64,000 nt of DNA from JAKAIY01 sp963809385 (GCA_963809385.1 CAWEJL010000004.1:372001-436000); one strand, 5' to 3'; numbered from the stretch's first letter, positions 35,701 to 46,500 are shown. Notes: generated by a model not told the origin, from the sequence alone. A program made the numbers and translations.

Positions 35701-37160
35701 GAGGCGCCATTCACCAGCAGCCCCAGCGCGCCGGTCATCAGCCGCAGCGGCTCCGTCCACCGGCTATAGAGCCGCTTGCTCCACGCCAGGTTCCAGGCCC
35801 GCGCCCGCTCCGCCTCGTCTCTAGAGGTCAGCCCGTCCGCCAGCGCCTCGCCCGCCAGATACTCCTGGAAGCTCAGGTGCCGGAACGCGCAGGGTCCCAC
35901 GCTCGGCGTCTCGATCAGCCCCGCCCGCGCCACCTGCCACAGCGCGCGCTCTGCCTCCGCCGCGCTCACAGGTGGCTCAGCCCCGCCTAGCGCCGCCAGC
36001 GCCTCCGCCCTCGTGAACGTCCGGCCGCGCTGCTGGAACAGCCGCAGCGCCGCCAGCGCGAGCCGCCGCCGCAACGCCGCCCGGCGGTCCGCCTCCGGCT
36101 CACGCGCCGCCAGCGCCGCCTCCACCACCGCGCTGTAGAGCCCCGCCCGGCGCGCGGGCAGCGCCCCCTCACGCGCGTAGACCAGCGCCGCCAGGCTCAG
36201 CAGCAGCGGATTCTCCGCCCAGGCGCGCGTCTGTGGGCGCTCCTCCAGCGCATCCACCAGCGCCGTCGGGCTCAGCCGCTCCTCCAGCGTCCCTGATCCA
36301 TCTGAGCCAGCCACATGGCCCAGCCGCCGCAGCGCGGGCAGCAGGCGCCGCGCCATCTCCAGCCGCGCCGCGCGGTCCAGCGGCAGCAGCTCCCACTCGC
36401 GATAGCGCCCCTCGGTAAACTGCCCACCTTTGTATTCCGTGAACCGCGAGCCGATGATCCAGACCCCGCCCGGCTGCGCCGCCCACGCGTTCAGCCGCGC
36501 GATCATCTCCCCGCGCCGCGCCGGCTCTACTTCATCCAGCCCATCCAATAGGAAGATCGCTTCCCGCCGCTCCACCGTCTCACGCGCCAGGCGGGCCACC
36601 GCGTCGCGCCCCTCCTGGCTTATGTCCTCTCCAGCCTCGTCCAGCAGCGCCCGCGCCGCCTCGGCCGCGGCGTCCGCCAGCGCCAGGCCTGACGCCGCTA
36701 GCCCCGGCAGCGTCAGGTAGAGTGGCAGCGGTGCGGCGCCTCCCGCCTCATCCGCCACCAGCGCGCGGCGCGCGGCCACCGTCGCCAGCCGGTGGAGCGT
36801 GGTCGTCTTGCCGGAGCCCGGCCCACCCAGGATCACGATGCGCCCCTCAGGACTCTGCGCCAGCGCCTCCTCAGCGTGCGCCGCCACCGGCGTCTTTCCC
36901 TGCGTCTTTCCCTGCGCTCCGCCGGGCGCCATGCCGTCCGCGCGCCGTTCCCGCGCCTCCACTTCCTCCCGCTCGGCGCCGCCCTGCCGCTCCGCTCCGG
37001 CCACCAAGGGCGTCTGGCGCAGCCGCAGCGGCTGATAGATTGGCTCCAGCGCCAGCGTCATCCGCTCATCTGGCGCCGGCAGCAGCGCCACCCCATACTG
37101 GCGCAGCGCCGCCCGCAGATACCGCTCGCGCGCCAGCGTCCGGTCCCTTTCACCCGCCAT
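32753..37160 (-). CDS. NACHT NTPase with long C-terminal HEAT-repeat array (one frameshift)
   Basis: From ATG 37160 (AAGGAG upstream) the protein has a short N-terminal region, then a NACHT-type STAND NTPase: Walker A GGPGSGKTT (about 112-120), Walker B IFLLDGLDE (about 202-210), sensor-like WIIGSRFTEY and the typical FRHLSFQEYLAGEALADG. Residues about 500-1460 are HEAT/armadillo repeats, e.g. AALRDHDSYTRQAAEQTLIK and SVRSAAARALIKMGERVTPE. At about 33500 the frame shifts: the sequence continues as WKIETRLEGARLLQTLGLPF in the next frame to the stop at 32753. Deleting one base gives about 1,468 residues. Bacterial NACHT proteins include antiphage sensors, but signalling roles exist. No N-terminal effector domain was recognised. 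Confidence 0.85.
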
Positions 37161-37299
37161 ATTCCCCCGTCTCCTTACTTCTCCTGGCCGCACCGTTGCT
37201 TCATGCGCCACATGCTATCACGCTGGCCAGGAAATGGGGAAATCACGGAACGTTCGCTCCTCGCGCGCGTCAAGGACGCGAGGGCGCAGTGAGCTCTGG

Positions 37300-37326
37300 T
37301 CGCTCGCGTGGCCTATCCGCGAGCGA
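37300..37326. terminator. Hairpin between two minus-strand genes
   Basis: TCGCTCGCG (37300-37308) pairs with CGCGAGCGA (37318-37326). No T-run follows on either strand, so it is at best a weak terminator or processing site between the Cmk-PlsC gene and the NACHT gene. Confidence 0.35.
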
Positions 37327-37361
37327 ACCGGAGGGGTCGCCATGTACACAGGCGGGCAGGC

Positions 37362-38909
37362 TCAGCGGGCGGCGGGGCTGGCCTGCGACGACTGGGGAGT
37401 CTGGGCGCTCGGGGCGCTCGGGGCAGCTTCGCGGGCCGCCACAGCCTCGGCGTAGACGCCGCGTAACTCCGGCGGGAGCAGGGCGGCGATGCGGGTCATG
37501 ATCTCTTCGCCGCCGCGCGCCACGTCGTCCTTGGTGTAGCGCCCGCCATCCTCGTTGAGCTTGAACGGCTCGCCGTAGCGCACGGTGACAGTCGGGCGGC
37601 GGAAGAAATACTGGCCCTTGCGGAAGACCGCCGGACTGTTGATGATGGCGACCGGAACGATCGGCGTATTGGCGCGCAGCGCGATCAGCGCCACGCCTGG
37701 CAGGCCGCGAATCATCGCGCCGCCGGAGCGGTGGCCCTCCGGGAAGATCGCCACCACCTCGCCCTGCCCCAGCAGCCGCAGGGCGGTCCGCAGCGACTCG
37801 CGGTCACCCTCGCCGCGCCGGACGGGGAACGCGCCCAGCAGGCGGATCATGCCGCCGACAACGCGCGCCTGGAACAGCTCGATCTTGGCCATGTAGTGGG
37901 CGATGCGCGGAATCTTGTAGGCGACGAGCGGGATGTCAATCCAGGCGGCGTGGTTTGACGCCAGCATCACCGGGCCAGTCAGCGGCACATGCTCCAGCCC
38001 TTCGAGCCGCAGCTTGAACAGGGCGGGGAAAACGAGGGTCGCTACGCCGCGCATCATCTTGTAGAACCAGGGCGTCGCTGTGCCATCGTGCGTCACCTCG
38101 CGGCTGGCGGTCACCTTCGGCGCGACATACGCCCCCTCGCGGTCGGCGCGGCGCGGCTTCGCGGGCGGCGCCACGGGCGCGGGCGGCTCCGGCGCGGGGG
38201 AGATGACGGCGGGCGCGCGGGTGGCGAGGCGCTCGTTCAGGAGCGCGACGATCTGGTCCACCACAGCGTCGAAATGGCCGTCAGCGTTCTCGACGGTGAC
38301 GGCGTCGGTGGCGAGCGTCATCTGGCCGGCGTCGCGCGCGTCGCGCGCCTCGATGTCCGCCAGCACGCGGTCGAGGCCGGGCGCCTCCTCGCCCATATCG
38401 GCGACGAGGTCGGCGTGACGGCGGCGGGCGCGCTCCGCGGCGGGGGCGCGCAGGTCAATCTTGAGCGTCGCGCCGGGTAGCACGACCAGGCCGATGTCGC
38501 GGCCCACCATCACCACATCGTGCGAGTCCGCCATCTCGCGCATGGCGGTGATCAGCGCCTCGCGCACCTTGGGGTGGCGCGCGACCGCCGAGACGCTCTC
38601 CGCCACGCTCAGGGTGTGGATGTCCGGGGTGATGTCCTCGCCGCCGGCCAGCACGGTATACTGGCGGCCATCGGCGACGGTCGGGCGCGTGATGTGAACC
38701 GGCGCCGCCGCGAGCAGAGCCAGCAGCGCCGCCTCGTCATCAACGGGCGTGTCCCGCCGCAGCGCCATAACCGTCAGCGCGCGATAGAAGGCGCCGCTGT
38801 CAATGTAGAGGTAGCCCAGCCGCTGGGCCACGCGCTCACCCACGGTGCTCTTGCCCGCGCCCGCCGCGCCATCTATCGCGATCTGCGCCGTCCGGCTCTC
38901 ATCGCTCAT
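37362..38909 (-). CDS. cmk: Cytidylate kinase - acyltransferase (PlsC) fusion
   Basis: 515 residues in two enzyme domains. Residues 1-225 are cytidylate kinase: P-loop IDGAAGAGKSTVGERVA (10-26), YLYIDSGAFYRALTVMAL, and GRDIGLVVLPGATLKIDLRA. It phosphorylates CMP/dCMP. A Pro/Ala-rich linker (about 230-275) joins it to a 1-acylglycerol-3-phosphate acyltransferase domain: catalytic NHAAWID (about 315) in the HxxxxD position, GAFPVRRGEGDRESLRTA, and FPEGHRSGG (about 388). PlsC acylates lysophosphatidate at the membrane. A fusion links CDP formation with phospholipid synthesis, though a direct coupling is speculative. Ala/Pro-rich tail at the C-terminus. Confidence 0.92.
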   Translation of the reverse strand: MSDESRTAQIAIDGAAGAGKSTVGERVAQRLGYLYIDSGAFYRALTVMALRRDTPVDDEAALLALLAAAPVHITRPTVADGRQYTVLAGGEDITPDIHTLSVAESVSAVARHPKVREALITAMREMADSHDVVMVGRDIGLVVLPGATLKIDLRAPAAERARRRHADLVADMGEEAPGLDRVLADIEARDARDAGQMTLATDAVTVENADGHFDAVVDQIVALLNERLATRAPAVISPAPEPPAPVAPPAKPRRADREGAYVAPKVTASREVTHDGTATPWFYKMMRGVATLVFPALFKLRLEGLEHVPLTGPVMLASNHAAWIDIPLVAYKIPRIAHYMAKIELFQARVVGGMIRLLGAFPVRRGEGDRESLRTALRLLGQGEVVAIFPEGHRSGGAMIRGLPGVALIALRANTPIVPVAIINSPAVFRKGQYFFRRPTVTVRYGEPFKLNEDGGRYTKDDVARGGEEIMTRIAALLPPELRGVYAEAVAAREAAPSAPSAQTPQSSQASPAAR

Positions 38910-38999
38910 CTCTCGCCCTCACGCGCGTCCCGGCGCGTCCGCCGCCACACGGAATCGCGGCTACCGGGAACGCCCCGCGCAATTATAGCATGCGCGGCG

Positions 39000-39037
39000 A
39001 CCTCACCCCCTGGCCCCCTCTCCCGTGGGGAGAGGGG
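39000..39037. repeat. Dispersed hairpin repeat, family A (copy 2)
   Basis: CCTCACCCCCTGGCCCCCTC, CCGTGGG loop and GAGAGGGG; almost identical to the copy at 14715. It lies just after the stop of the FAD oxidoreductase gene. Confidence 0.75.
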
Positions 39038-39052
39038 AAATGAGGAAGAGCG

Positions 39053-40349
39053 TTAGGCCTGGGTGAGCGTGGCGGGGTCGAAGGCGGAGACTGGCGAGCG
39101 TCTCGCTATCGGGAGCCTCGGCGCCCGCCGCGATGGCGTCGCGCCAGGCGTCCATCTTGGCGTCGTCGTTGACCATCAGCGCGGCGCGGATGATCCCATC
39201 GCGGACAAAGACAGCGGTGAAGGTGTGGCTCGCCATGTGGCCACGGATGGTCACCTCGTCGTCGGGCGAGGGGTAGCCGAGCATATTGAGCGCGAGGTCG
39301 AACTGGTCGGAGAAAAAGTAGGGGACGTGGGTATAGCGCTCGTCGCCGCCGGTCATGTTCGCCGCCGCGGTCTGGCCGCTGCTGATGGCGTTGTCCCAGT
39401 GCTCGAAGTGGAAGCGCCCCATGACGGGGTCGGGGTAGGCGGCGATATCGCCCGCCGCCCAGACATCTGGCGCGGAGGAGCGCAGGTGGTCATCCACCAT
39501 CACGCCGTGGCGCGGGTCCACGTTGATCCCCGACGCGCTGGCGACCTCGGTATTGAGCTGGATGCCGACGCCAACGATCACCAGATCGGCGGCCAGGTCT
39601 AGCGGCGACTCGGTACCGTCAGTGGCGGCGATGCGCACGGCGGCGACGCGCCCATCCGGCCCGGCGATGAACTCGCGCGGCGCATGGCCAAAATGGAATA
39701 CCGCCCCGCGCGCCATGAATTCGCTCTGGAGCCAGGCCGAAAGGTCATCCGTTAGCATGCCGGGCCAGGCGCGCGCCACCGGGTCTACAATCGCCACGCT
39801 GGCGCCCTTGAAGAGGGCGTTGCTGGCGGTCTCCAGGCCGATAAAGCCGGACCCAATGACTACCACGCGCAGGCCATGCGTGGTCAGCCGCTCGCGAATG
39901 GCGGTGGCGTCGTCCAGCGTGCGCAGCGCCATGACACCGGGCAGCGCCGCGCCGGGAACGCTCAGCGCGCGGGCGCGGCCACCCGTCGCGATCAGCGTCT
40001 TGCCGTAGCCGATCACCGAGCCGTCAGCGAGCGTCGCCGTCTTGCCGGCTGTATCCAACTGGCTCACGGGCGCGCCCTGGAGCGTCTCGACCCGCTGCTC
40101 CGCGTACCACGGTGGAAGCTGGACGTAGACGCCGCCAGCGCCGTAGGTCCCATCAGGCCCGATCTCGCCGCGCAGATACTCCTTGGAGAGCGGCGGGCGG
40201 TGATAGGGAGCGTGAGGCTCGGCCGCCACGATCAGGATCGAGCCGTTCGCGTCGCGCTTGCGGATCTCTTCAGCGGCGGTGGTCGCCGCGAGGCCGCCAC
40301 CAATCAACAGATAGTCCACACGTCGCTGTGGGGTCGCTGGGGTCGTCAT
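39053..40349 (-). CDS. FAD-dependent pyridine nucleotide-disulphide oxidoreductase (frameshift near C-terminus)
   Basis: From ATG 40349 (GGAGG 5 nt upstream). FAD-binding motif YLLIGGGLAATTAAEEIRKR, then HAPYHRPPLSKEYLRGE, NAD-binding VVVIGSGFIGLETASNALF, and VWAAGDIAAYPDP for the second FAD contact. The pattern is that of ferredoxin/rubredoxin reductases or AIF-like reductases. The downstream FFSDQFDLALNMLGYPS belongs to the reductase C-terminal domain. Near 39090 a +1 shift breaks the frame: the alternative frame ends FDPATLTQA and stops at 39053, whereas the original one runs on into the hairpin repeat (ending at 39003), an implausible tail. Electron acceptor unknown. Confidence 0.88.
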
Positions 40350-40514
40350 CGCAGCCTCCATCACGCGCGTTACGCGCTCACCGATGAGCGCTCCGGGATG
40401 TTGGGAGCGGAAAACCGGCAGGCGCGAAACACCCGCCACGCGGTAATCTCACGCCAGGCGGCGCTCCCTGCCGCTAACTGGCGTAATATGGAGTTGAGAG
40501 GCGATCTGGCGTGA

Positions 40515-40724
40515 CTACGGGCGCGGGGCAGCCTCTTCATCGCGCACGGCAGGCAGCGCCTGCTGCGCTTCCGCCGGATCTTTGCCCTCGCGCATCGCCT
40601 TCTGGAATGACTTGATGGTCTGCCCGGCGGCGGAGCCGATCTCTGGCAAACGCTTGGCGCCAAATACCAACAACGCGACAAGCAGGATTGGAATGAGCAC
40701 ATCCCAATGTCCAAGGAATGGCAT
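40515..40724 (-). CDS. tatA: Twin-arginine translocase subunit TatA/TatE
   Basis: 69 residues. Single N-terminal helix followed by the amphipathic helix signature: FLGHWDVLIPILLVALLVFG, then AKRLPEIGSAAGQTIKSFQK, with the conserved FGxKxLPExG. This is the pore-forming component of the Tat export system for folded, often cofactor-containing proteins. ATG 40724 has a purine-rich AGAGGGG upstream. No tatC is nearby. The longer frame upstream to 40838 is not expected to be translated. Confidence 0.93.
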   Translation of the reverse strand: MPFLGHWDVLIPILLVALLVFGAKRLPEIGSAAGQTIKSFQKAMREGKDPAEAQQALPAVRDEEAAPRP

Positions 40725-40875
40725 ACCTACGCCCCTCTCACCGTCCCCGCTCGTGGCATGACGCGCGGCCCATGCTGACCAGCGCGCTGATACAGACGGC
40801 TTCAACATGAGTATACGCGGGCGAGTTGCGCCATGCAACGCTACGCGCCCGCATAGACCGTCGCGGGCTTCAGGT

Positions 40876-41082
40876 TCACGCCGGATAGAAGGGCAGGTCA
40901 GGAAAGAAGTCGTGCGGGTGGCGTGGGTCGGGCAGCGTTAGCGTGATGACCACCATGCCCGAAGTGGTCGGCGGCTCGATGACAACGCGCCCCCCAACGC
41001 GCTCGATGTCGCGTCGCGCCTGCTGGACACGCGCGACGCTCTCCTGGCGGGAGAGCAAGGCCTGATATCGTTGAAACGCCAC
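40876..41082 (-). CDS. Small hypothetical protein
   Basis: 68 residues from GTG 41082 with AGGAG 6 nt upstream. The N-terminal half is helical and charged (RYQALLSRQESVARVQQARR) and the C-terminal half strand-like (RVVIEPPTTSGMVVITLTLP) ending in an aromatic/Pro-rich tail. It lies upstream of tatA on the same strand. No family recognised; coding status rests on the ribosome-binding site and composition. Confidence 0.55.
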   Translation of the reverse strand: MAFQRYQALLSRQESVARVQQARRDIERVGGRVVIEPPTTSGMVVITLTLPDPRHPHDFFPDLPFYPA

Positions 41083-41253
41083 ATTCCACTCCTATCCTAA
41101 TGTCGATCTGTCCGCGCATTCGCACGGCGCCGCGCTCCTCGCGGCGGCGCTGGCTCCTATCCAGCGGAGCGCCCTTGCTCCACCTGAGCCGTTCTCACAC
41201 TTCGCTTGCTATCCTACAGCGTCTGTCAAGCGCGCGCTATACGGCGCATCCAA

Positions 41254-41310
41254 TTGGTTAGAGTTGGTTAGAAAAAGATGATAGACAAGCAAGGCGCAAC
41301 ACGGTAGAAT
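41254..41310 (+). promoter_or_regulatory. Sigma-70-type promoter with upstream direct repeat
   Basis: TAGACA (41282-41287) and TAGAAT (41305-41310) with a 17-bp spacer match the -35/-10 consensus at 5 of 6 positions each. TTGGTTAGA is directly repeated just upstream (41254-41262, 41264-41272), a possible regulator site. The promoter drives the membrane protein gene at 41443. The rest of the 360-bp gap holds no gene. Confidence 0.7.
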
Positions 41311-41442
41311 ACGCGCACGTACACAGAACAAGGTACTATGGCGCGGCGTTTTCACCTCGCGTATGGCTCACTCATCGCGTGTGGACTGGCCCGGCTTGAC
41401 CGGTTGGCTCGCTGACGCTTTCAAACGGGAGGAGAAACCCCC

Positions 41443-41853
41443 ATGCCAACCTCGACGAATACAGATACCCAGACGGCGACAAAGCGTATGGGCGCTATGG
41501 CCAGCATTATTCATTTGCCGCGCACGTTCAAGGTCGCCGGGAACGTGATGAAGGACGAGCGCGTCAACATCATGCCCAAGATCATGTTTGTGGGCGGTAT
41601 CGTCGCCCTGCTGGCGGCGCTGCTCACTCCGGAGGCGTTCGCTGAGGCAATCAACCTGATCCCAGGATTGGGGCAGCTTCTCGGCGTGCTGGAGATACCC
41701 GTTGATGGGGCGGTGGACTGGATCGCGCTCGGCATCGCGGCGCTGAACCTGATGAAGCTGTTCCCGCAGGATGTCGTCAACGAGCATTACGACAACGTGA
41801 CAGGGCACTCCAAGCCGACTGGCCCAATTGTGGACGCGGACCCGGAGGGCTAA
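41443..41853 (+). CDS. Membrane-associated protein of unknown function
   Basis: 136 residues. One clear hydrophobic stretch (IMFVGGIVALLAALLTPEAF), followed by an amphipathic region (INLIPGLGQLLGVLEIPVDG, WIALGIAALNLMKLFPQDVV). GGGAGGAG lies upstream of ATG 41443. The wording resembles small membrane proteins with a YkvA-like core (DUF1232: PDFIPxLGxLDD), here reading INLIPGLGQ, but I cannot confirm membership. It has its own promoter. Confidence 0.7.
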   Translation: MPTSTNTDTQTATKRMGAMASIIHLPRTFKVAGNVMKDERVNIMPKIMFVGGIVALLAALLTPEAFAEAINLIPGLGQLLGVLEIPVDGAVDWIALGIAALNLMKLFPQDVVNEHYDNVTGHSKPTGPIVDADPEG

Positions 41854-41937
41854 AGGCCCGCAGTCGCTCCTCCGCCGCCCGTCTGAACCGTGAATCCTGA
41901 ATCAGCCTGAGTCTGGAGTTCATACCGCATGGCGCGC

Positions 41938-41976
41938 GACCTCACCCCCAACCCCCTCTCCCACGGGAAGAGGGGG
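41938..41976. repeat. Dispersed hairpin repeat, family A (copy 3)
   Basis: ACCTCACCCCCAACCCCCTC, CCCACGG loop and GAAGAGGGGG. It overlaps the possible ATG of the lipoprotein gene, which makes that start suspect. Confidence 0.75.
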
Positions 41977-41982
41977 TTCGCC

Positions 41983-43357
41983 TTGTTCCAGCGGCTGAAG
42001 CCGCGCCTAGGGGCCGGTGACCGCGAATCCCACCCGCGCGGGCGTGGAGCGGAGCGCTCGCCGCGCTGGAGGCGAGGGCTTGCGCCACTGCTAGCGCTGG
42101 CGCTGCTGAGCGCGCTGCTGGCGGGCTGCGCCATCCATCCTGGCGGGGAGCAGATCGCGTGGCAGGTGGGCGATCAGTTGTGGGTGGCGAACCCCGACGG
42201 CTCGAACGCGCGGCAGATCGCGCCGCAAGAGGTCGCGGGCTACGCCTGGTCGCCCGACCATCACGAGCTGACGTTCCGCTTCAGCGCCTCCGCCAGCCCG
42301 CCGCCCGCCGGAGCGCCCTGGGCGGCGCCGGAGACCCCCTCCGAGATTGCGGTAGTGAGCATCAGTGGCGGGCAGGCGACGCAGATCACGCCGACCGGCG
42401 GTGGCCTGGTCCGCAGCGACGCCTGGTGGAACCCGAACGGCAATCGCCTGCTGTATCGCGAGTACGGCTCTGGCGCGGCGCTGGCGGCGGTCTACTTCGA
42501 TTCGCAGAATGACCAGCCGGTGGGCATCGCGCGCAAAGTCGTGCTGGACGCCGCCGCGCTGCCCACGCTCTCGCCGGATGGCATGCGCGTGGCGGTGATT
42601 GACCCCAGCGGCGCCGTGCGGGTGGGCGCGCCCGCGCAGACGGGGGCGGTGGTAGCGCACGGCGCGGCGCTGACGCTGCCAGGAACGGGACGGCCCGCGC
42701 GGCTGCTCTGGCGCCCCGGCCACGATCAGTTGCTCTACCCCACCGCTGGCAATGGCGCGGACGCGACCACACTGCAACTACTCGATCTGGCGTCGGGAAA
42801 GACCACGACGATCACCAGCATAACCGGTCTGCGTGACGTCGATTTCTCCCCGGATGGCTCGAACCTGCTGCTCGATACTCCCAGCGGCATGCTGATCTGG
42901 CCGGTGAATGGACAGGCGCCGCGCGGAGTGATCCCAGAGAGCGACCCACTGGCGCAGGCCTGGTGGTCGCCGGATGGGCGCCGTTTGCTGGTGGGGGATA
43001 GCGCCGGGACTGCGGACTTTACAGCGCCGCCAGCGGCTGGCGCGCCCAGGCCACCCTGACCTACGCGACGCCGCTGAACGAGCCTGCGACCAGCGCCGGG
43101 ACGCCCTGGCGGCCCGCGACCGCCAACCCGTGGAGCCCGGACGGGTCTGCGCTTGTCTTCGCCAGCGGCCCGGCCCAGTGGCAGGGCGCCAACCTTGCGA
43201 CGCCACGGAGCGGCCCAGCGGGGATCTATGTGGAGCAGGTCGGCGCAAATGGCCCAACGGGCAACGCGCCTCGCTGATCGCCAGCGGGAACGTGAAAGCC
43301 CCTAGCTGGGGCTATAGCGACCCCTCGACCGTGCTGCTGACGGCGGCGGCGGGGTAA
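41983..43357 (+). CDS. Beta-propeller (PD40/TolB-like) lipoprotein, two frameshifts
   Basis: A basic stretch then LAPLLALALLSALLAGC gives a signal peptide with lipobox, so the protein is probably lipid-anchored outside the membrane. Propeller motifs follow: GEQIAWQVGDQLWVANPDGS, WSPDHHELTFRFSASASPP, LSPDGMRVAVIDPSGAVRVG, FSPDGSNLLLDTPSGMLIWP and WSPDGRRLLVGDSAG. At about 43010 the frame shifts to GLYSAASGWRAQATLTYATP and WSPDGSALVFASGPAQWQG, and at about 43260 again to ASLIASGNVKAPSWGYSDPS, ending at 43357. Both breaks fall in short G runs, consistent with missing bases. ATG 41929 is in frame but lies before the hairpin repeat; TTG 41983 after GAGGGGG is my choice. Confidence 0.75.
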
Positions 43358-43546
43358 GGGAGGGAGCGAGCGGCGGGCGGACAGGACTGGGCGGACAGCC
43401 AGTGCGGATAAATCCGCGGCTAAGGGCCTGCGGGCCGCGAAGCCCGCCTTCGCGGGCTGGGACGCGGTGGCGGCGCCTTGCGACCTGCGATGCGACCTGC
43501 GATACTGTGACTGCTCGTGAATGTGCGCCATGAATGGAGCGCCGCG

Positions 43547-46500
43547 ATGACAGCCACCCCGACGAAGACCGCGCAACCCCACCGTAGTCCCGCCTCTATC
43601 GCCGCGCTGACGCTGGCCTGGCTGGCGCCGCTGGCCATTCTGGGTATGGCCACCTATAACGCGCTGCCCTATCTGCGCGGCGCGCTCCCTCCACTCCCGC
43701 TGACGCTCCTGGAGGGGCTGCTCACCCCGCCGGGCCTGGCGCCGCCACGCAATCTCGCGCCGCTTGTCCCAGCCGGGATGGGCGCGCTGCTCGTCTTCCT
43801 GCTGCTCGTCCTCGTCCCGCTCACCTTCTGGCCGCACGCCGTCGTGCCCGTCAAGGAGCCTCTCGCGCCCACTCACCCCGCGCCAGTGGACCCGCCCACC
43901 GTTGAGGAGCCCACGCTCGCCACCGCGCCCGTCGAGGCGGCTCCCGTCGAGGCGCCGCCGGAATCCGTGCAAGCCATCGCCGCGCCCACCGCCCCAACTC
44001 CGCCTGAGTCGCGCCCCCTCGCCCCGCAGGGAGAGGGGGTAGGGGGTGAGGCTCCCACATCCCCGCGCGTCTTCATCAGCCACAGCAGCGCCGACAACAG
44101 CTTCGGCGTAAAAGTCGAGCGGCGTCTGAAGGAGAAACTGGGCGAGGACGCCGTGTTCTACGACAGCGACGGCGGGCTCGTTGGCGGCGATGTGTGGCCG
44201 CTGCGGCTCCAGCGCGAGATACAGGAGCGCGACGTGTTCGTGCTGATCCTCTCGCCTGAGGCCTTCGCCTCGCGTTGGGTCGAGGCCGAGTTCATGCAGG
44301 CGCTGCGGCAGGAGCGCAGTGTGGGCGGGAAAGCCATCGTTCCCGTCCTGCATGAGGAGACGGACGCCTGGCCGTGGCTGCTGAATTACCAGTGGGTGCG
44401 GTTCACGGAGCGTCTGTTCGATGACGCCTTCGCGGAGTTGCTGGAGGCGGTGCGGCTGGGACACTCGCGCATGGCGGAAACGGCGGGGTTGCGCGGTGAG
44501 CGCGAGGGGCCACCCTTCGAGATGGACGCGCTGCCAGCCCCAGGGCGCTTCGTGGGGCGCGTATCGGAGATCGATTGGGCGCTGCGGCGGCTGGCCCCGG
44601 AGCTGCTGCCGCCGCGAGCAGACGCGCCAGACCCGGCTGAGGACGCGGAGAAGGTGGCCGCCATCGCCGCCGCCAACGGGCTGGCCGGCATCGGCAAGAG
44701 CGCGCTGGCCGGGCGTCTCGCGCGCATCCTCTACGAGACCCGACGTTATCCCGATGGCATCGCTGTAGTAGCTTGCAACGGCTTGACGGACCCGGTGGCG
44801 GTCCTCAAGCAGGTCCTGCGGCGGTTCGATCCGCTCGGCAGCGAGCCAAAGGAGAGCGATCTGGACGGCCTGCGCCGGGTGGCGCGGAACGTTTTCGGCC
44901 AGGGGCGGCGGGCGCTGGTCGTGCTGGATAACGTGGAGCCGGAGTGGGATGTGCAGGATGTGACGGCGCCGCTGCGCGAGGCGGGCGCCGCTCTGCTGCT
45001 GACCTCGCGCCAGCCGCTGCCCACCGCGGCCATCCCCGCCAGCGCCAGCCGTGAGCTGGAGCTGCTCGCGCCAGACGAAGCGCTGGACGTGTTCATCGAG
45101 AACTACCAGCAGGGCGGCGATCCGCCTCTGGATGACGCGCGCCGCGCCGCCATCGCGCGCATCGTGGCGGCGCTGGGCTTGCACACGCTGGCGGTCAAGC
45201 TAGCCGCGCCGCGCGCCCGTGGACGCCTCCTGGCGACCGTGGCGCATGAATACGAGACCAACCCGCGACTGGCGCTGATGCTGCGGGAGAAGCAGGGCAA
45301 GCGCACGGAGGCGGTGGAGGTGGTCATGGAATCGAGCGTGGTCAGCCTGCCGCCCGCCGCGCGGCGGCTCTTCGCCGCGCTCTCCGCCTTCGCGGCGCTG
45401 GATATCGGGCGTAAGGCCGCGCTGACGCTGGCGGAGGAGGCGCTGGAAGACCGCGACGCTGGGGGCAGCCTGGCCGCGCTGGAAGATCTGCGGCTGGTGG
45501 ACCCCTACGGCGCCGAGGCCATCCCGCCGGACGCGGAGGATGAGGAGGACAGCGCCGACCGCGACCGCCTGCGGCTGCATCCGCTCGTCCGCGCCTACGC
45601 CCGCGACCTCTTCGACGCCGAGCGAACGATTCCAGGTGACACATCCTGGACGGCGGATGAGCGCCAGCGCGTCTTCGCCGCCATCGCTGAGTGGTACGCG
45701 AACTACGCCAGCGTGACGGCTAACGAGGCAAAGGACGCCGACGAGCGCAACATCCTCGGCGCGCTCGCCTGGTGCGCTACCCACAGCGCGGACCGCCCGC
45801 TGGCGCGCATCTGCGATGGCATGGCCAGCTACTGGGATACGCGCGGACGGACGGATGACCGCAAGCGCTACCTGCCGCTGGCCGTCGAAGCGGCGCGGCG
45901 GCTGGCGGCAGGCCAGCGAATCGAGCGACGATGGCCTGCTGCTGGCGCGCCTGCTACGGTTGTGCGCCGAGCTTCAGCAGATGCTTGGCGAAATCCCCAC
46001 CGCCCGCGCGCTCGCTGGGGAGAGCCTGGGGCTACGCAAACGCTACGATGACCTGCGCGGCGAAGGGATCACGCTCAGCCTGCTCGGCGACCTGGACCGC
46101 CAGGCGGGCGACCTGCCCGCCGCCCGCGCCGCCTACACCCGCTATCTGGAGATCATGCGCGCCGTGGGCGACCTGCGCGGCGAGGGCGTGGCGCTCAGCA
46201 AGCTCGGCGACCTGGACGCGCCAGGCGGGCGACCTGCCCGCCGCCCGCGCCGCCTACACCCGCTATCTGGAGATCATGCGCGCCGTGGGCGACCTGCGCG
46301 AAGAGGGCGTGGCGCTCAGCAAGCTCGGCGACCTGGACCGCCAGGCGGGCGACCTGCCCGCCGCCCGCGCCGCCTACACCCGCTATCTGGAGATCATGCG
46401 CGCCGTGGGCGACCTGCGCGGCGAGGGCGTGGCGCTCAGCAAGCTCGGCGACCTGGACGCCCAGGCGGGCGACCTGCCCGCCGCCCGCGCCGCCTACACC

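Noticed and set aside
41929..41982. ATG 41929 as start of the lipoprotein
   Set aside because: The first codons would translate a dispersed hairpin repeat; a TTG after GAGGGGG at 41983 gives a more credible N-terminus, though this stays uncertain.
43226..45184. 652-codon minus-strand frame
   Set aside because: Antisense of the TIR-NB-ARC gene; composition is Arg/Gln/Gly-rich noise.
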